A stretch of DNA of 64,000 nucleotides from Rhodanobacter sp. OK091 (GTDB lineage: Bacteria > Pseudomonadota > Gammaproteobacteria > Xanthomonadales > Rhodanobacteraceae): contig NZ_FRCH01000002.1 in NCBI RefSeq assembly GCF_900142825.1, positions 248,001 through 312,000 of the forward strand, read 5' to 3'. Positions within the stretch are counted from its first letter, which is position 1. Every line of letters starts with the position of its first letter. The position numbers were made by a program, and so were the translations under genes. Under the pieces are notes generated by a model. That model was not told the DNA's origin, did not search any database, and saw nothing but the letters and a program-made list of their open reading frames with translations. Below are positions 9,415 to 17,802 of the stretch, piece after piece.

Positions 9415-10112
9415 TGTCGCGCCCCCCGATTCTCATGCCTGCAGAGGCTTATGCATTGTGGGCATCCAGTTATCCCGCGCATGCCCATAATCCGGTCATG
9501 CAGGCCGAGGAGCGCGCCATGCTGGCGCTGATGCCCTCCGGGCTGCAGGGGCAGGCGGTACTCGACGCCGGCTGCGGTAGCGGACGCTACATGTTGCATG
9601 CGCTGCGACGCGGCGCGGCGCGGGTTATCGGCGTGGATATTTCGCCGCAGATGCTGGAGCGCGCGGGCTCCGAGCTGGCCACGTTCCAATCCGGCGCCGA
9701 AGTCGACCTCATACAGGGCAGCCTGACGGCGCTGCCGGTGCCGGATGGGTGGGCGAATCTGACGATCTGCGGTCTGGTCATCGGGCATCTCGAGAACCTG
9801 GAACAGCCGCTGGCCGAGCTGCGCCGGGTGACCCGGCCCGGCGGCACACTGTTGTGCAGCGACGTGCATCCGATCGGGCATGCGCTGGGTTGGCTGCGCG
9901 ATTTCAAATCCGGCGACCGGCATTACGCCGTGCGGCATACGCAGCACCTCTATAGCCACTGGCACGCGGCCTGCCAGACGCTTGGGTTGCGCATCGAGCA
10001 GGTGGTGGAGCCGATGCTCGATCCGACCGGCATTCCCGACAGCGCGCACTTCGACCGCACGGCGCTGGAGGTTCCCGTCGCGCTGGTGTTCCAGCTGCGG
10101 CGCCTGGCCTGA
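9405..10112 (+). CDS. Class I SAM-dependent methyltransferase (Methyltransf_11/25 type)
   Basis: A 235-residue methyltransferase. Motif I is VLDAGCGSGRYM (52-63), motif II is VIGVDISPQML, and LTICGLVIGHLENLEQPLAELRR-type sequence is followed by TRPGGTLLCSDVHP. This is the compact fold of UbiE/BioC-like enzymes. The first ATG (9405) has GGAGG only four bases before it. A second ATG at 9414, inside the upstream stop (TGATG), is better spaced and could be used instead. The gene lies within the + strand operon between the amidohydrolase and the radical SAM gene. Its substrate cannot be predicted. Confidence 0.85.
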   Translation: MPVMSRPPILMPAEAYALWASSYPAHAHNPVMQAEERAMLALMPSGLQGQAVLDAGCGSGRYMLHALRRGAARVIGVDISPQMLERAGSELATFQSGAEVDLIQGSLTALPVPDGWANLTICGLVIGHLENLEQPLAELRRVTRPGGTLLCSDVHPIGHALGWLRDFKSGDRHYAVRHTQHLYSHWHAACQTLGLRIEQVVEPMLDPTGIPDSAHFDRTALEVPVALVFQLRRLA

Positions 10113-10136
10113 TCCATGTCTACCTGAAGACGTCCC

Positions 10137-11663
10137 ATGACTCACCGTCCCATGCCTCATCGTCCCAGTACGCTGCTGGTCAACCCGACCGTTACCACGC
10201 GTCCGCGCTTTCCGCTGTCGCTGCTGAATCTGGCCGCGGCGCTGGATCGCTTCGGGGACAGCCACATCGTGGACGGCAACATCGATCGGGATCTCGTGGC
10301 CGCGACCCTGGCGGCCGCAGAGAAACAGCACTACGACGCCGTCGGCATCGGCATCATGGGTGGCCCGCAGGTGGCGCCGGCGATTGCCGTGTCCAAGGCG
10401 ATTCGCCAGCATTACCCGTCGATGCCGATCATCTGGGGCGGTTACTTTCCCACGCTCTATACCGATACCACGCTGGCGGCGCCCTATGTGGACTACGCGG
10501 TGCGGGGGCAGGGCGAGGAAAGCCTGGCCGAGCTGGTCTCGGTGCTGGGCCGTGGTGGCGATCGCGAGGCGTTGGCCAGGATCGGCGGTTTGTCCTGGCG
10601 TCGCGACGGCGAGATCGTGCACAACCCCAATCGCAGCTTTCAGCGCGGCGATCCCGCGCTGGTGCTGCCTTATGAAAAGCTGGGCGATCCGGACAAGTAC
10701 CTGGCGAGCACCTTTCTCGGGCGCCGTACTGCCGTGCACCAGGCATCGATCGGATGCCGCTTCCGCTGCACGTTCTGCGGGGTGGCCGCCATGTTCGGCG
10801 GGGCGACGTCGCTGCCGCCGACCGAACGCCTGGAGCGCGAACTGGGCTACCTCAAGTACGAACTGGGTGCCGACTCCATCCTTTTCTACGATCACAACTT
10901 CTTCGACCGCGAACAGGACATGATCCCGATGCTCGAGATCATGGCCAGGCTCGAAATGCCCTGGTGGTGCTTCGCGCGCGCCGATGCCCTGCTCAAGCTT
11001 TCCGAAAGCACCTGGGAGTTGGTGCGGAAAAGCAAACTGCGGATGGCTTATATAGGCGCCGAGTCACCAAGCGGCGCGATGCTCAAGGAAATCCGCAAGG
11101 GCACGCGTCCGGATCAGACACTGGCTGTGGCCAAGCTGTGCCAGCGCCATGGTGTCATTCCGGAGTTCTCGTTCATGCTCGCGCCGCCGGTGAATACCGA
11201 AGAGGAAACCGAGCTGACGTTCGAGTTCATCCGCGAGCTGAAGCGTATCAACCCGGCTTCGGAAATCATCACCTACATCTACACGCCGCTGCCGGAGGGC
11301 AGCAAGCACGAAAAGGATCGCGGCAAGCATCCTTCCGCGCCATTGCTCGACATTCACGGGAATCCGGTGGTCTTTCCCTCCACGCCGGACGAGTGGACGC
11401 AGCGTCGCTGGGTGGACTATGCCTGCCATGCCGATGCTCCCTGGCTTACGGACAAGCTGCGCCAGCGCATCTACGACTTCGTCACCGTACTGCGCTGCCG
11501 CTATCCCACGGTGCAGGACATGCGCTCGCCCCGCTGGGCCAAGCGCAGCTTGAGCGCGATGGCGTCGTGGCGATATCGCCACCGGCGCTACGACCATCCG
11601 TGGGAACTCGACATCGCCAATCGGTTCGTGCAACTGCGCAAGCCGCAAATCACGGGAGCGTAG
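10137..11663 (+). CDS. B12-binding-domain-type radical SAM protein
   Basis: A 508-residue protein. Residues about 12-135 form a cobalamin-binding-like Rossmann domain (YDAVGIGIMGG, IIWGGYFPTL, YAVRGQGEESL) but lack the DxHxxG cobalt-ligand motif, as is common in this class. The radical SAM [4Fe-4S] motif CxxxCxxC follows as GCRFRCTFCGV (Cys 207, 211, 214). Downstream SAM-binding landmarks include FYDHNFF and YIGAESPSG. Members act as methylases, cyclases or thiolation enzymes in antibiotic, lipid and RiPP pathways. It is in line with the upstream methyltransferase and amidohydrolase genes, 24 nt apart. A second paralogous enzyme lies at 19.0-20.5 kb on the other strand. Confidence 0.87.
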   Translation: MTHRPMPHRPSTLLVNPTVTTRPRFPLSLLNLAAALDRFGDSHIVDGNIDRDLVAATLAAAEKQHYDAVGIGIMGGPQVAPAIAVSKAIRQHYPSMPIIWGGYFPTLYTDTTLAAPYVDYAVRGQGEESLAELVSVLGRGGDREALARIGGLSWRRDGEIVHNPNRSFQRGDPALVLPYEKLGDPDKYLASTFLGRRTAVHQASIGCRFRCTFCGVAAMFGGATSLPPTERLERELGYLKYELGADSILFYDHNFFDREQDMIPMLEIMARLEMPWWCFARADALLKLSESTWELVRKSKLRMAYIGAESPSGAMLKEIRKGTRPDQTLAVAKLCQRHGVIPEFSFMLAPPVNTEEETELTFEFIRELKRINPASEIITYIYTPLPEGSKHEKDRGKHPSAPLLDIHGNPVVFPSTPDEWTQRRWVDYACHADAPWLTDKLRQRIYDFVTVLRCRYPTVQDMRSPRWAKRSLSAMASWRYRHRRYDHPWELDIANRFVQLRKPQITGA

Positions 11664-11665
11664 CG

Positions 11666-12802
11666 ATGGCGACCTTGCACGTCGCGCAGATCAACTTCCT
11701 TCCTGCACCCGCAGGCCTCGCGCATGAGCAGGTTCTCGAGCAATGGCACTCGCTGGTGGACATCGCGGAGGTGGCGGCCAGTTCCGGAACCCGGGTTTCG
11801 GTGATCCAGGCGGCGGCGCGCGAAGACCTGATTACGCGCAACGGCATCGACTACCACTTCATCGATATCAGAGGATTGGAAGTGGCGAAGAACCGGGGCC
11901 GCCGTTTCGCCAGCCTGCTCGCCGACATCAAGGCCGACGTGGTGCATGCGCATGGCCTGGGCTTTATCGAAGATGCCTTCGCCGTCTCGCAATGCCTGCC
12001 ACAGTTGCCGATTCTTGCCCAGGACCACGCCGACCGGCCGCCGCGCTGGTGGCGACGGCCGCAGTGGCGGCGCTGGTACGCGGCCATTTCCGGTGTCGCC
12101 TTCACCGCACCCGAGCTGGCGCGACCGTTCACCCATGCAGGTTTGTTCGGGCCGCACGCGCGGCTCTTTGCGATTCCCGAATCCAGCAGTCGCTTCACCG
12201 CGGGCAGTCGCGCCGATGCCCGCGCGGAGACGGGGCTTCACGGCGATCCCTGCGTATTGTGGGTGGGGCATCTCAGCCCCGGCAAAGAGCCGATGACCGT
12301 GCTCGACGGCGTGGCCCGGGCGGCGCTGCACCTGCCTGGCACGCAGCTGTGGTGTGCCTTCGGCAGCGCGCCGCTGCTCGACGAGGTGCGAGCTCGCATC
12401 GCGCGCGATCCGCAGCTCGCCGGGCGCGTGCACCTGCTGGGCAAAGTTACGCATGCGCGCGTCGAGACACTGATGCGCGCTGCGGACCTGTTCGTCTCGG
12501 GCAGCGTCGCCGAGAGCTGCGGCTACGTCGTGCTGGAGGCGCTGGCTTGCGGCGTAACGCCGGTGGTCACGGATATCCCATCTTTCCGCGCGCTGATCGG
12601 CGACAGTCGTGTCGGCCGCTTGTGGCCGTGCGGCGACGCGGAGCGGCTGGCCGAGGCGCTGGTCGATGCCGCGGCCAGCCGGCTGTCGTCGACGCAGGTG
12701 CGTGCGCACTTCGACGCCAAGCTGTCGTTCGCAGCCGTTGGCCGCCAGTGGGCTGACGCGTATGCGCAGGTCCGCGACGACCGGCGGCGGAAGGTATCGT
12801 GA
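11666..12802 (+). CDS. GT4-type glycosyltransferase
   Basis: A 378-residue GT-B glycosyltransferase. The N-terminal half includes ADVVHAHGLGFIEDA. The C-terminal donor-binding half has VLWVGHLSPGKEPMTVLDG, then RVHLLGKV, and ends with the signature SGSVAESCGYVVLEALACGVTPV, equivalent to the EX7E motif (E...SCGYVVLE) of retaining GT4 enzymes. It begins three bases after the radical SAM stop and its stop overlaps the next GTG start (GTGA), so it sits firmly in the same operon. Donor and acceptor sugars are unknown. Confidence 0.85.
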   Translation: MATLHVAQINFLPAPAGLAHEQVLEQWHSLVDIAEVAASSGTRVSVIQAAAREDLITRNGIDYHFIDIRGLEVAKNRGRRFASLLADIKADVVHAHGLGFIEDAFAVSQCLPQLPILAQDHADRPPRWWRRPQWRRWYAAISGVAFTAPELARPFTHAGLFGPHARLFAIPESSSRFTAGSRADARAETGLHGDPCVLWVGHLSPGKEPMTVLDGVARAALHLPGTQLWCAFGSAPLLDEVRARIARDPQLAGRVHLLGKVTHARVETLMRAADLFVSGSVAESCGYVVLEALACGVTPVVTDIPSFRALIGDSRVGRLWPCGDAERLAEALVDAAASRLSSTQVRAHFDAKLSFAAVGRQWADAYAQVRDDRRRKVS

Positions 12803-13908
12803 AGCTCGCGCTGGTGGTCCCAGGCGGTGTGGATCGCACCGGCGAGTTTCGCGTGATCCCGGTGCTGCTGGCGCTGATCGAGCGGCTGGCGCGGAAGCAC
12901 GAAGTGCATGTCTTCGCGCTGCACCAGGAAGCGGCAGCAGACCGCTGGCAGCTAGCGGGCGCCACCGTGCACAACATCGGCCACGGCTGGACCCGGCTGC
13001 GCGCGATAGCGACGATCCGCACCGAGCATCGTCGCGCACCGTTCGATCTGGTCCATGCCATCTTCTCCGGTTCCTGCAGCCTGGTCGCTGTCGCCGCGGC
13101 AAAGCTGCTGCGGCTGCCGAGCCTGGTGCATGTCGCCGGCGGCGAGCTGGTGGCGTTGCACGAGATCGATTACGGCGGGCGACGGAAATGGAAAGGGCGA
13201 CTGCGCGAGGCAGTAGTGCTGCGCGGTGCCGATGTCATCACGGCGGCCAGTGCGCCGATCATCGATTCGCTTCAGGCGCTCGGCGTCGAGGCGCAGCGCG
13301 TGCCGCTGGGTGTCGATCTGCGGGCATGGCCACCGCTTGCGCCGCGCGAACGAAGTGCCAAGCAGGCACGGCTGCTCCACGTCGCCAGCCTCAACCGCGT
13401 CAAGGATCAGCCGACGCTGCTGCGGGCGCTGGCAGCCCTGGTCGACATGGGGCTGGATTTTGAGATGGACATCGTCGGCGAGGACACGTTGCAGGGCGAG
13501 ATGCAACGGCTGGCTCGCCAGCTTGGACTGGAACACCATGTGCGGTTTCATGGATTCAAGACACAGCGCGAATTGCGCCCGATCATGGAGTCGGCCGATC
13601 TACTGGTGATGTCCTCGTTGCACGAGGCTGGCCCGCTGGTTCTGCTGGAAGCCGCGGTCGCAGGCGTGCCTGCGGTCGGTACCGCGGTCGGGCATTTCGC
13701 GGAGTGGTCGCCTTCGGCGGCTCTGGCCGTGCCCGTCAGAGACTGGGATGCATTGGCGAACGCCATCCATCGAATGCTTGCCGATGAGGAACTGCGGCTC
13801 CGACTGGCCAGGGCAGCGCAGCGTCGCGCGATGCTGGAGGACGCCGATTGCACCGTTCAGGCGTTCCAGGCTTTGTATCCTCAGCACACCTCTCTCGCGG
13901 CACGGTGA
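12799..13908 (+). CDS. GT4-type glycosyltransferase
   Basis: A 369-residue GT-B enzyme starting at a GTG that overlaps the previous stop. The N-terminal part contains FDLVHAIFSGSCSLVAVAAA. The donor domain has LLHVASLNRVKDQPTLLRAL, VRFHGFKTQRELRPIM and the EX7E-type signature SSLHEAGPLVLLEAAVAGVPAVG. It is a retaining glycosyltransferase, clearly distinct from the preceding one, and the last gene of the + strand block. It ends 34 nt before a methyltransferase remnant on the opposite strand. Confidence 0.87.
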   Translation: MKLALVVPGGVDRTGEFRVIPVLLALIERLARKHEVHVFALHQEAAADRWQLAGATVHNIGHGWTRLRAIATIRTEHRRAPFDLVHAIFSGSCSLVAVAAAKLLRLPSLVHVAGGELVALHEIDYGGRRKWKGRLREAVVLRGADVITAASAPIIDSLQALGVEAQRVPLGVDLRAWPPLAPRERSAKQARLLHVASLNRVKDQPTLLRALAALVDMGLDFEMDIVGEDTLQGEMQRLARQLGLEHHVRFHGFKTQRELRPIMESADLLVMSSLHEAGPLVLLEAAVAGVPAVGTAVGHFAEWSPSAALAVPVRDWDALANAIHRMLADEELRLRLARAAQRRAMLEDADCTVQAFQALYPQHTSLAAR

Positions 13909-13941
13909 AGCGAGCATGTCGAACCCGACTGGCAGGCATTG

Positions 13942-14067
13942 ACGACCCACTAGGTCGAACGTGTCGTCCGCGAAGGGCGGCGCCAGCATATCGCCCCGCA
14001 TGATCCACACGCCTGCCGGTGCGTTGCACCGGGCGGCGATGCGGCACCCAGCCTGATCGTGATTCAC
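13942..14067 (-). pseudogene. Remnant of a SAM methyltransferase (internal fragment)
   Basis: Reading the minus strand from a GTG at 14067, about 42 residues carry the middle of a methyltransferase fold: a helix resembling the post-motif-I segment (CRIAARCNAPAG) and then WIMRGDMLAPPFADDTFDLV, the usual motif II-IV stretch. Motif I upstream and everything after the FDLV strand are absent. The frame then runs meaninglessly into the end of the convergent GT4 gene. The piece sits four bases after the stop of the minus-strand GT2 gene. It looks like a deletion scar at the junction of the two convergent operons. A short real peptide cannot be excluded. Confidence 0.45.
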
Positions 14068-14071
14068 GTCT

Positions 14072-15001
14072 TTATGTGAACACTCCCAACGCCCGCAATG
14101 CGCATCCCACTGCAGTTCTCCAGACCGCTCCTTTGAAGGGTGCGATGCGACCGGCGCGGACCAGTGCCGCGAACGCGGCTCCGTGTGACCTTTCCCGCGA
14201 CAATGCCGCCGCCTGTCCCGCCAGTTGCATCGCGCACTGGTGCAGGCACAGCACCTGTATTTTCCGGTCCGCCGTGGCCGCCGCGGCTTTGCGGAATACG
14301 CGCTCCTGATCGGCGTAAAGTTCCGCGAGGCGCAAGCGCGCGGTGGTTCTGTCCGGGTGCTCGCGAACCAGAGTCAAGATATCGGGTAACGCGAGGACTT
14401 CGCTACGTGCAGCGAGTCGCAGCGCGAAGTCGTAGTCGGAATGGATGGGGATGGTTTCGTCGAACCCGCCGATCTCCTCGATCAGCGATCGCTGCACGAG
14501 CATGGTCGGGACCGGTGTCGAGACATCTAACCGAAGCAATGGTTCGAGGATGTACCCGGAAATCGGCCGAGGCAGAAGGTCCGACCGCTCCGGCAGCGAG
14601 GTCCCTTCCGTGTCAATCAGCGAGTATCCCGTGTAGCTCCACCTGCATTCAGGCTGCGCGGCGAGCCGATGCAGTTGCAATTCCAGTTTTCCGGGCAGCC
14701 ACAAGTCGTCCGAATCAAGAAATGCCACCCACTCGCTGCGCGCGTGCTTGAGGCCGGCGCTGCGTGCTGAAGTGAGATCGCCGCGGTGCTCCATCCAGAG
14801 TGGCCGGACGCGTGGATCATCGATCGCTTCGAGATAACCACGCGTGTCGTCGGTGGAACCGTCGTCTGCGACGATGAGCTCCCAGTCGCCGAATGTTTGT
14901 CCGACTACCGATGCAATAGCCTGGCGCAGCAGCGGCAATCGGTTGTAGGTCGGCAGGACGACCGAAACCACCGGCGTTCCTCCAATCGAGCGCTCGTTCA
15001 T
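14072..15001 (-). CDS. Family 2 glycosyltransferase
   Basis: A 309-residue GT-A enzyme. Landmarks are VVSVVLPTYNRLPLLRQAI (11-29), IVADDGSTDDT (43-53), the metal-binding DSDD at about 96-99 in AFLDSDDLWLPGK, and the acceptor motif HSDYDFALRLA. The start at 15001 (MNERSIGGTP) was chosen because the conserved GT2 motif follows immediately; the frame extends upstream without any domain. It is the most downstream gene of the minus-strand block that begins with a radical SAM gene at 20.5 kb. Its acceptor is unknown. Confidence 0.87.
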   Translation of the reverse strand: MNERSIGGTPVVSVVLPTYNRLPLLRQAIASVVGQTFGDWELIVADDGSTDDTRGYLEAIDDPRVRPLWMEHRGDLTSARSAGLKHARSEWVAFLDSDDLWLPGKLELQLHRLAAQPECRWSYTGYSLIDTEGTSLPERSDLLPRPISGYILEPLLRLDVSTPVPTMLVQRSLIEEIGGFDETIPIHSDYDFALRLAARSEVLALPDILTLVREHPDRTTARLRLAELYADQERVFRKAAAATADRKIQVLCLHQCAMQLAGQAAALSRERSHGAAFAALVRAGRIAPFKGAVWRTAVGCALRALGVFT

Positions 15002-15098
15002 GGCTTCCGTCGTCGATGATCCGCGTGATTCCGCTCGCGCATAGTGCCCCTTGCCAGCCAAGTCTGTTCTGCAGTGAAGTCGGTGATGAACCGGAGCA

Positions 15099-16022
15099 TT
15101 ACATTTCCGCAAACGGCGTTCCTCGCCTGCGGCGATAAGCCTGATGAAAGCCTGCCGTGTGATGCAGTTGGTCACTCTCGGCAAGATTTTCTTCGGAGAC
15201 GACACGACACAGGAAAAAAACGTGCGAACCGATCTCCTGGCTGTGCTCGATGGCAAGCTCCTGGATACGCAGGGCCGCCGTCACCACCGGAATCTCGAAT
15301 GTCTGCGATGGTCGAACAAGAAACGGAAGCGCAGTCCAGTCCTTGAGCGGCTGCCGGTGATGCTCGGCAAGTTTGTAAACCACCTCCTTCATTGTCGCCG
15401 GCATGTCGGACAGTGCGACCCGGCGCGTTTCGCGCATGACCGGTAGGGACACATTGGTGCTCCGTAGCGCCAACGAAAAAAATCCGCTTCGTTCCAGCGG
15501 GCCGATCAAATCCATCGGAAAGATATTTCGGTGGTCTGGCGTGTCGACGGAGACCAGGACGACCGGTCGCGGACATAGATAGGCGATCATGAGCTGCTGT
15601 ACCGCGACAGGCTCCGGAGCGAAGTGGTGCGGCGAGCGATTTTTCAGCATGAGGCGGTTCTGCAGCCACGCGTTCCACGGGCGCAGCGGCCAGCCGAGAC
15701 AGCGGTGTTCGCCCGCCGCGACGTCGTAGAGCGTGAGCGATGTCTTTTCGGTGGCGATGGACGCCGTCTTCACCAGATGCAAAACGCCGAGAAGCCTTCC
15801 CGTAGCACTATCGCGATACTCGAGTACAGGATGTTGGCCAGCATCGAGACTGGTCGCGATCACGAGTGGCACGAGCGAAGCCACGGTGTGATCCGCCGTG
15901 ACATCTTCCGATTTGCCATCCCAATGCAAGGTGGCGGTGACCGCCTGCTGCGGGGGAGCCACGGCAACCGTGGACCATTGCGGCAGTGGACGCACGTACG
16001 GCCTTATCAAATTCTTCCACAT
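15099..16022 (-). CDS. Flavin-reductase-like (FMN-binding split-barrel) protein with extra N-terminal domain
   Basis: A 307-residue protein. From about residue 145 it resembles the flavin reductase split-barrel family: a strand RPVVLVSVDT, then NIFPMDLIGPL, a substrate-side SGFFSLALRSTN, and a C-terminal GSHVFFLCRVV strand followed by HHTAGFHQAYRRRRG. The first 140 residues (VTATLHWDGKSEDV, HPVLEYRDSATGR, WNAWLQNRL) match nothing I recognise. The family reduces or binds FMN, or acts in flavin-dependent monooxygenation. Here a redox step in the cluster's chemistry is only inferred. The gene follows the methyltransferase upstream with a one-base gap. Base composition looks slightly less GC-rich than the flanks. 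Confidence 0.55.
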   Translation of the reverse strand: MWKNLIRPYVRPLPQWSTVAVAPPQQAVTATLHWDGKSEDVTADHTVASLVPLVIATSLDAGQHPVLEYRDSATGRLLGVLHLVKTASIATEKTSLTLYDVAAGEHRCLGWPLRPWNAWLQNRLMLKNRSPHHFAPEPVAVQQLMIAYLCPRPVVLVSVDTPDHRNIFPMDLIGPLERSGFFSLALRSTNVSLPVMRETRRVALSDMPATMKEVVYKLAEHHRQPLKDWTALPFLVRPSQTFEIPVVTAALRIQELAIEHSQEIGSHVFFLCRVVSEENLAESDQLHHTAGFHQAYRRRRGTPFAEM

Positions 16023-16023
16023 C

Positions 16024-16722
16024 TCAGATCCGCCGAAATAGCAAAAACATGTAGAGATCGGTAGCCCATCCGAAGCCACGCGGAATGAGGCGTTCCAGCC
16101 GGAAATACGGTGCTGCCGCTCGCACCACGACACGTGGCGCGAAGCGATGGATGCTGCTTTCGCTGACGATGGCGTAATGACCACGGCGCACAAGATTCAT
16201 GACGTTCGCCCGCCACCAGCCGTAACGCGCATCGCCGAGGTAATAGGGATTGAGCATGTTGGCCAGGACAAAACCGCCCTGGTGGACCACTTGCGACAAC
16301 TCTTCAAACAGCAATGCGTGATCCGCGAAATGATTCAGGACCGCAAAGTTCGCCGTGACTGCCTGCACCTTGCAGGTGAGCGGCGACGCCACCGCGATCA
16401 GGGTTCCGCGGGCGATTTCGTCGCGGCAGTACTGCAGCAGATACTCGCGCATCGCTTCCGCAGGTTCATACACGAAAGTCGGGTGTCCGCTAGCGGCATA
16501 GGCCTTTGCATCGATGCCGGTTCCAGCACCAAAATCGAGCACGTCTGCTCCCGCGGGCAAAAGATCCAGCGCCATCTTCTGAAACCTGTCGCGCACCACC
16601 CGGTCCCGCGGCGAGGCCAGAATGAATTTGTGGTACTGCTCTCCGGTATGCACGTCGTCGACCACCTTGCTGACAGACTCGCTGTCTGATGTTCTACCAC
16701 CGAATCCCCGGTGTCGGGTCAT
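16024..16722 (-). CDS. Class I SAM-dependent methyltransferase
   Basis: A 232-residue methyltransferase. Motif I is VLDFGAGTGIDAKAYA (61-76), motif II TFVYEPAEAM, and motif IV AVTANFAVLNHFAD, followed by QGGFVLANMLNPY. The helical insertion after it (YLGDARYGWWRANVMNLVRRG) and the C-terminal YFRLERLIPRGFGWATDLYMF are typical of methyltransferases in lipid or glycan clusters. It is directly coupled to the flavin-reductase-like gene (one-base spacing) and lies about 80 nt after the Zn-ribbon methyltransferase. Substrate unknown. Confidence 0.8.
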   Translation of the reverse strand: MTRHRGFGGRTSDSESVSKVVDDVHTGEQYHKFILASPRDRVVRDRFQKMALDLLPAGADVLDFGAGTGIDAKAYAASGHPTFVYEPAEAMREYLLQYCRDEIARGTLIAVASPLTCKVQAVTANFAVLNHFADHALLFEELSQVVHQGGFVLANMLNPYYLGDARYGWWRANVMNLVRRGHYAIVSESSIHRFAPRVVVRAAAPYFRLERLIPRGFGWATDLYMFLLFRRI

Positions 16723-16805
16723 TACTCAACTGCACAATTTTCCGGTATCCATCTGAAGATGCTGATCAGGTAAAGGCACGCTTCATTTCGCTGCCTTCAC
16801 CGCGA

Positions 16806-17756
16806 TCACGCGCCTTTGCGAGCGACGTACAGTCGAAACTTCGAAGGTTCTCGCCGGCCACGTAATGTCGCCACAAGAGGGCGCATGGCCCATCTCAGCC
16901 CATACCACGGACGATGCACGTCCCAATGGATCGATAGCGCGTCTTCCATCCTGCGCAAACGTTTGTCGGTAAGGTATCCAAGAGCGGCGATGGAATCGGC
17001 AGCTACGCCATGAGTTCGCTGGAAAGCCGCGCGACGCTCGGCGAGCATCTGCTTTCCGCTTTCCTCCCGTGCGTACCACGGCGTATCGCTGATGATCACC
17101 ACGCCGCCCGCTCTCACACAGCGCATCGCTTCGCGCAGGCTTGCCTCGTAGTCTTCGGCGTAGTGAAAGGAAGCATTGAATATGGCCGCGTCGAACTGTC
17201 CGTCCGCGAAGGGAAGACGGCGAATCTCAGCCTGGAAACGCGGAAAGAGGTTCGGCAGGCGCGTCTGATAATGCCGGGCAGCCCCCAGTCCGTCGTGATC
17301 ATTGGCCAGCAGATCCACCGCATAAGGCCGATACCCTGCCAGCGCCAGGCGAAAGCTCATCCAGCCATTGCCCGCACCGAGGTCCAGAATCCGGCTGCCG
17401 CGATCGGTGCCATCCAGCAGATGTCGAACGAGGTAATCGTAGCTGCGGGCCCTGATTTGCCACTGCTCGCGGTGCCTTCCCGACGTATCCCGGTAGGGGA
17501 GTTCGAGATAGAAGTCTTCGCTTTCGCTGCCGCGGCCTTCCGACTCTCTTATCCGCTCGTAATCCTCCATGAAGCGGGCATGGTGCGCGATCGACTCCGG
17601 CGGCAGCGCATGGGCGATACCGTCGTTGATCACGATGGAGAACTTGCAAGCCGGGCAATCCACGGCGTCGATACCGGTTCCGCACCGAGGGCACCGCAGC
17701 CGGATGCCTGACAGCGATAAATTGTCGGCGGCCATGCCAGTGTGCTGCGCGCCCAT
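16806..17756 (-). CDS. Class I SAM-dependent methyltransferase with N-terminal zinc ribbon
   Basis: A 316-residue protein. An N-terminal Trm112-like zinc ribbon has paired cysteines at about 22/25 and 34/37 (RCPRCG ... DCPACK). The methyltransferase core follows: motif I ILDLGAGNGWMSFRLA (123-138), motif II PYAVDLLAND, the RLPFADGQFDAAIFNASFHY strand, and MRCVRAGGVVIISDTPWY. This zinc-ribbon fusion is recurrent in methyltransferases of polysaccharide and natural-product loci. It lies 46 nt downstream of the nucleotidyltransferase gene, in the same orientation. Substrate unknown. Confidence 0.83.
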   Translation of the reverse strand: MGAQHTGMAADNLSLSGIRLRCPRCGTGIDAVDCPACKFSIVINDGIAHALPPESIAHHARFMEDYERIRESEGRGSESEDFYLELPYRDTSGRHREQWQIRARSYDYLVRHLLDGTDRGSRILDLGAGNGWMSFRLALAGYRPYAVDLLANDHDGLGAARHYQTRLPNLFPRFQAEIRRLPFADGQFDAAIFNASFHYAEDYEASLREAMRCVRAGGVVIISDTPWYAREESGKQMLAERRAAFQRTHGVAADSIAALGYLTDKRLRRMEDALSIHWDVHRPWYGLRWAMRPLVATLRGRREPSKFRLYVARKGA

Positions 17757-17802
17757 CGCCCGTCTCTCTCCCGATGCGTGCCGAATTATTTGCCGGCGGG
17801 TG

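Noticed and set aside
8658..10895. Long open frame of 745 codons on the minus strand
   Set aside because: It lies opposite three well-supported genes and its translation has no recognisable motif; such antisense frames are usual in high-GC DNA.
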